NCBI GenBank assembly: GCA_903845315.1
Contig: CAIMWY010000160.1
Location: forward strand, 1-7,723
Length of the DNA stretch: 7,723 bases
Origin: an uncultured Burkholderiales bacterium
GTDB lineage: Bacteria > Pseudomonadota > Gammaproteobacteria > Burkholderiales > Burkholderiaceae
Direction of reading: 5' to 3'
The position numbers and the translations under genes are program-made. Positions 5,736-7,723 of the stretch are shown here, piece by piece. Position 1 is the first letter of the stretch; each line of letters opens with the position of its first letter. Under the pieces are notes generated by a model. The model made no database searches, was not told the origin of the DNA, and saw only the letters and a list, made by a program, of their open reading frames with translations.

Positions 5736-6365
5736 ATGTTCCAACGAATGCTCATCGCAGGCCTTTTGTCGTGCATCACCGCGTTCGTCAGTGCACAACC
5801 AGCAAGTCCACAAGCGCCTGTTCGTGTGCGGGGCACGCTGGAAAAAGTCACCCCCACGCAATTGGTGGTCAAAGACCGCAGTGGCGAAGTTGTCACGCTG
5901 GCGCGCCCAGCGGACATGCCGGTTTCTGAAGTGTTGCCCATCCGACTACAAGACATTCAAGTCGGCAGCTTCATCGGTTCGGCCGCCCTGCCGCAAGCCG
6001 ATGGCTCACAACTGGCCCTCGAAGTCTTGGTATTTCCAGAAGCCGCACGAGGCACGGGCGAAGGCCACTACGCATGGGACTTGCAACCCCAAAGCACCAT
6101 GACCAATGCCACTGTGGCCAGCTTGGCGGTGGCCCCCAGCCAAATGCCCGGTGGTCAACAGCTGCTGCTGAAATACAAAGACGGCGAAAAGCTGCTGATG
6201 GTGCCGGCCGGCACACCCATCGTCACCCTCCGTGGCGCGAAAGCAGAAGAAAACGTGTTGCTGATTCCTGGCGCCAAAGTCATGGTGGTGGCTCAAATCA
6301 AAGACGGTCAACCTACTGCGATGCGCGTGACCGTGGGGCGCAACGGCTTTGCGCCGCCCATGTAA
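5736..6365 (+). CDS. Exported beta-rich protein, DUF5666-like, function unknown
   Basis: A 209-residue protein predicted to be periplasmic. MFQRMLIAGLLSCITAFVSA (1-20) is a signal peptide with likely cleavage at VSA/QP; C13 after LLS is a poor lipobox, so a lipoprotein is less likely. Two similar beta-rich modules follow. Module one, about 28-100, runs from VRVRGTLEKVTPTQLVVKDRSG to the VGSFIGSAALPQADG turn. Module two, about 142-200, contains LLLKYKDGEKLLMVPAGTPIV and IPGAKVMVVAQIKDGQPTAMRVTVG. Each reads as an OB-like barrel with a 'dG..a..v' ending, as in DUF5666 proteins (from recall, not a search). The segment linking them, GEGHYAWDLQPQSTMTNATV (109-128), looks like the most family-specific part. 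It is last in a same-strand run after the two Cys-rich genes (28-bp gap) and ends 10 bp from the convergent Bug gene. Ligand binding or envelope stress roles are possible but unproven. Confidence 0.8.
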   Translation: MFQRMLIAGLLSCITAFVSAQPASPQAPVRVRGTLEKVTPTQLVVKDRSGEVVTLARPADMPVSEVLPIRLQDIQVGSFIGSAALPQADGSQLALEVLVFPEAARGTGEGHYAWDLQPQSTMTNATVASLAVAPSQMPGGQQLLLKYKDGEKLLMVPAGTPIVTLRGAKAEENVLLIPGAKVMVVAQIKDGQPTAMRVTVGRNGFAPPM

Positions 6366-6375
6366 TTTGCAGGCA

Positions 6376-7326
6376 TCAATCGGTTTGAATCTTGGCGTCT
6401 TTGAGCCAAGGAATCCAGCGCTCAAAGTCTGCGTCCAAGCGCGCTTTGAAGCCTGCGCTGTCACGCGGATTGCTGAACCCCGCCTCAGCCAACTTGGCCG
6501 CCACCTCGGGTTGCTGCACGACCTGCGCCAGCGCTTGGGCCAGCTTTTGACGCACATCGGTGGGCACACCGGCAGGCACCAACACACCGTACCAATTGGT
6601 CATCTGCAACAGTGGCATCCCGGCTTCAGCCGCGGTGGGCACATCGGGCAAATGCGGGGAACGTTTGGTGTCAAAAATCACAATGCCTTTGACACGGCCG
6701 TCTTTGATGTAAGCCTTGAGCACCGGCACATCGGCATTCACCACGTCGAGCGTGCCCGACATCAAATCCACCAACGCAGGCGCCGCACCGCGGTAGGGAA
6801 TATGCACCATCGGCGCATCGGCTACTTTGCTGAACAACTCGGCCCCCACATGCATGGTGCCGCCCACGCCGGTGGAGCCGTAATTGAGCTTGGTGCTCTT
6901 GGCTTTGGCCACCAACTCGGCCAGGTTGTTCACGCCCAGCGAGGGGCGCACCGCCAACATGGTTTGCACTTCGCCCAACAAAAACACGGGCTCCAAGTCT
7001 TTGCGAGGGTTGTAGGGCAAATTCGCGGTGGTGCCAGCACTCAGCACCAAGCTCGATGTGGTCAACACAATGGTTTGTCCGTCAGGCACCGACTTCACCG
7101 CCGCCGACACGCCCACCGTGCCCCCTGCCCCACCCCGGTTGTCCACCACCACCGGTTTGCCCAAGGCGGTGCTCAATGCGGGCGTGATGATGCGGGCAAT
7201 TTGGTCAGCCGGTCCACCCGCGGCAAACGGCACGATGATCTTGAGCGCGTCTGCCGCTTGCGCTGACATGCCAATACACAGCGCTGCGCTGCCCAGCAGC
7301 CAAAGTTTCAAAGTGTTGCGTCGCAT
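6376..7326 (-). CDS. Bug/TctC-family periplasmic solute-binding protein (tripartite tricarboxylate transporter type)
   Basis: A 316-residue extracytoplasmic binding protein of normal length. MRRNTLKLWLLGSAALCIGMSAQA (1-24) is a Sec signal peptide with an AQA/AD cleavage site. Bug hallmarks are IIVPFAAGGPADQIAR (30-45), the KPVVVDNRGGAGGTVG loop (57-72) that coordinates a ligand carboxylate through water, NYGSTGVGGTMHVGAELF, HIPYRGAAPALVDLMSGTLD, and the C-terminal PDVPTAAEAG block. These proteins bind small carboxylates (organic acids, aromatic acids, sometimes amides or amino acids) for TctAB-type transporters or sensing. No tctA/tctB gene is in the window, so this is an orphan as far as visible, which is common in Burkholderiales. 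It lies 59 bp downstream of the SMP-30-type lactonase gene in the same orientation, suggesting a shared operon and a sugar-acid-like ligand. The ribosome site is weak (GGAA about 6 nt upstream). Confidence 0.95.
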   Translation of the reverse strand: MRRNTLKLWLLGSAALCIGMSAQAADALKIIVPFAAGGPADQIARIITPALSTALGKPVVVDNRGGAGGTVGVSAAVKSVPDGQTIVLTTSSLVLSAGTTANLPYNPRKDLEPVFLLGEVQTMLAVRPSLGVNNLAELVAKAKSTKLNYGSTGVGGTMHVGAELFSKVADAPMVHIPYRGAAPALVDLMSGTLDVVNADVPVLKAYIKDGRVKGIVIFDTKRSPHLPDVPTAAEAGMPLLQMTNWYGVLVPAGVPTDVRQKLAQALAQVVQQPEVAAKLAEAGFSNPRDSAGFKARLDADFERWIPWLKDAKIQTD

Positions 7327-7379
7327 ACGTGTTCCAAAGTTGAATGAGTGATCGAGAAATTCACAAGACAGCCATGCCG

Positions 7380-7408
7380 CGCGGCTCAGCCTTGGTAACG
7401 CGGCTCAG
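7380..7408 (-). repeat. Short direct repeat across the lactonase stop codon
   Basis: CGCGGCTCAG occurs at 7380-7389 and 7399-7408 (period 19 bp). The right copy encodes the last residues (EPR) of the lactonase; the left copy holds its TGA stop, read in a different frame. It looks like a small tandem duplication remnant at the 3' end. Separately, GCTCAGCCT (7384-7392) and AGGCTGAGC (7432-7440) form a 9-bp inverted repeat with a 39-nt loop. No regulatory role is evident. Confidence 0.5.
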
Positions 7409-7723
7409 GCAAGCCAGCCACGCCCACCTCTAGGCTGAGCAAAGCGCCGGCCCAAGGCTCGGCCGCCAAACGATCGGGCGCGATGCGCTGCGAGTGGCTG
7501 GTGATGTACAAGGTGCGCAAACCCTCACCGCCAAACGCTGGGCAGGTGGGGTTGGTCACGGGCAGTTGAATCACGCGGTCCACGCGGCCCTTGGGGTCGA
7601 GCCGCACCAAGTGCCCCGTGGCCACCATGGTGTGCCAGACACAGCCCTCGGCATCTACCGTGGCGCCATCGGGGCGGCCCAACTGGTGGGTCCAGTCTTT
7701 GAACACGCGGCGGTTGGAGATGA
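7386..7723 (-). CDS. SMP-30/gluconolactonase-family lactonase (3' part, runs off the right edge)
   Basis: The C-terminal 111 or so residues of a six-bladed beta-propeller lactone hydrolase, about a third of the usual 290-300. The block GRPDGATVDAEGCVWHTMVATGHLVRLDPKGRVDRVIQLPVTNPTCPAFGGEGLRTLYITS is diagnostic. The Asp of RPDG aligns with the metal ligand D204 of human SMP-30, and the other metal ligands lie upstream, outside the window. Family members open sugar lactones (glucono-, galactono-, arabino- or xylonolactone) to the acid. The usual C-terminal W-A-G-A-L-L-S-L-E-V-G-V-x-G-L-P-E-P-R-Y-Q ending is intact. The frame is open to the edge; the true start is not visible. It precedes the Bug binding-protein gene on the same strand, consistent with a sugar-acid catabolic operon extending rightward. 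Confidence 0.9.
   Translation of the reverse strand, partial: ISNRRVFKDWTHQLGRPDGATVDAEGCVWHTMVATGHLVRLDPKGRVDRVIQLPVTNPTCPAFGGEGLRTLYITSHSQRIAPDRLAAEPWAGALLSLEVGVAGLPEPRYQG

Noticed and set aside
5665..6102. 145-residue plus-strand frame rich in Ser/Cys/Arg
   Set aside because: Out-of-frame overlap with both the four-cysteine gene and the exported-protein gene, both of which have better support; no family resemblance.
6349..7266. 305-residue plus-strand open frame opposite the Bug gene
   Set aside because: Very His/Gly/Arg-rich with no recognisable fold; the opposite strand encodes a full Bug protein with a signal peptide.
1..7723. A novel defence, mobile or biosynthetic system
   Set aside because: No nuclease, helicase, reverse transcriptase, transposase, toxin-antitoxin pair or large synthase is visible. 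Most genes fit ordinary metabolic and regulatory families; only three small proteins are unassigned.

Overview
The window looks like chromosomal DNA from a betaproteobacterium of the order Burkholderiales, probably a Comamonadaceae member. The evidence is moderately high GC with G/C-ending codons, an orphan Bug/TctC-type solute-binding protein (a family greatly expanded in this order), a homodimeric AceE-type 2-oxoacid dehydrogenase E1, and tightly packed genes with short spacers. No rRNA, tRNA, CRISPR array, insertion sequence or prophage signal is visible. No gap between genes exceeds 147 bp.

Left part (1-1547): the 5' portion of an AceE-family dehydrogenase E1 gene runs leftward out of the window. 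It is divergent from a complete Lrp/AsnC-family regulator across a 105-bp AT-rich spacer that carries a palindrome. This resembles the mdeR-mdeAB arrangement of Pseudomonas putida, so a 2-oxobutyrate (or other 2-oxoacid) dehydrogenase is a fair alternative to the housekeeping pyruvate dehydrogenase.

Centre (1571-5229): this is a compact aromatic-degradation unit. A class A FAD monooxygenase (ring hydroxylase) and a type I extradiol ring-cleavage dioxygenase form a leftward two-gene operon, overlapping by ATGA. A LysR-type regulator is transcribed divergently from a 147-bp spacer rich in short repeats. The hydroxylase would make a catecholic or hydroquinone-type diol and the dioxygenase would open its ring. 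No hydrolase, hydratase or aldolase for the later steps is present here.

Right part (5268-7723): downstream of the LysR gene and on the same strand lie two small Cys-rich proteins. The first has a CxxC/CxxC zinc-ribbon pattern, the second four cysteines. They are followed by a small exported beta-rich protein. Converging on these from the right are a Bug-type periplasmic binding protein and, upstream of it in the same direction, the 3' end of an SMP-30/gluconolactonase-family gene that continues beyond the window. This suggests uptake and metabolism of a sugar acid or a related carboxylate.

I found no clear sign of a radically new system. The least explained parts are the pair of small Cys-rich genes, the ring-cleavage operon whose substrate cannot be read from the sequence, and the repeat-rich LysR/monooxygenase spacer.
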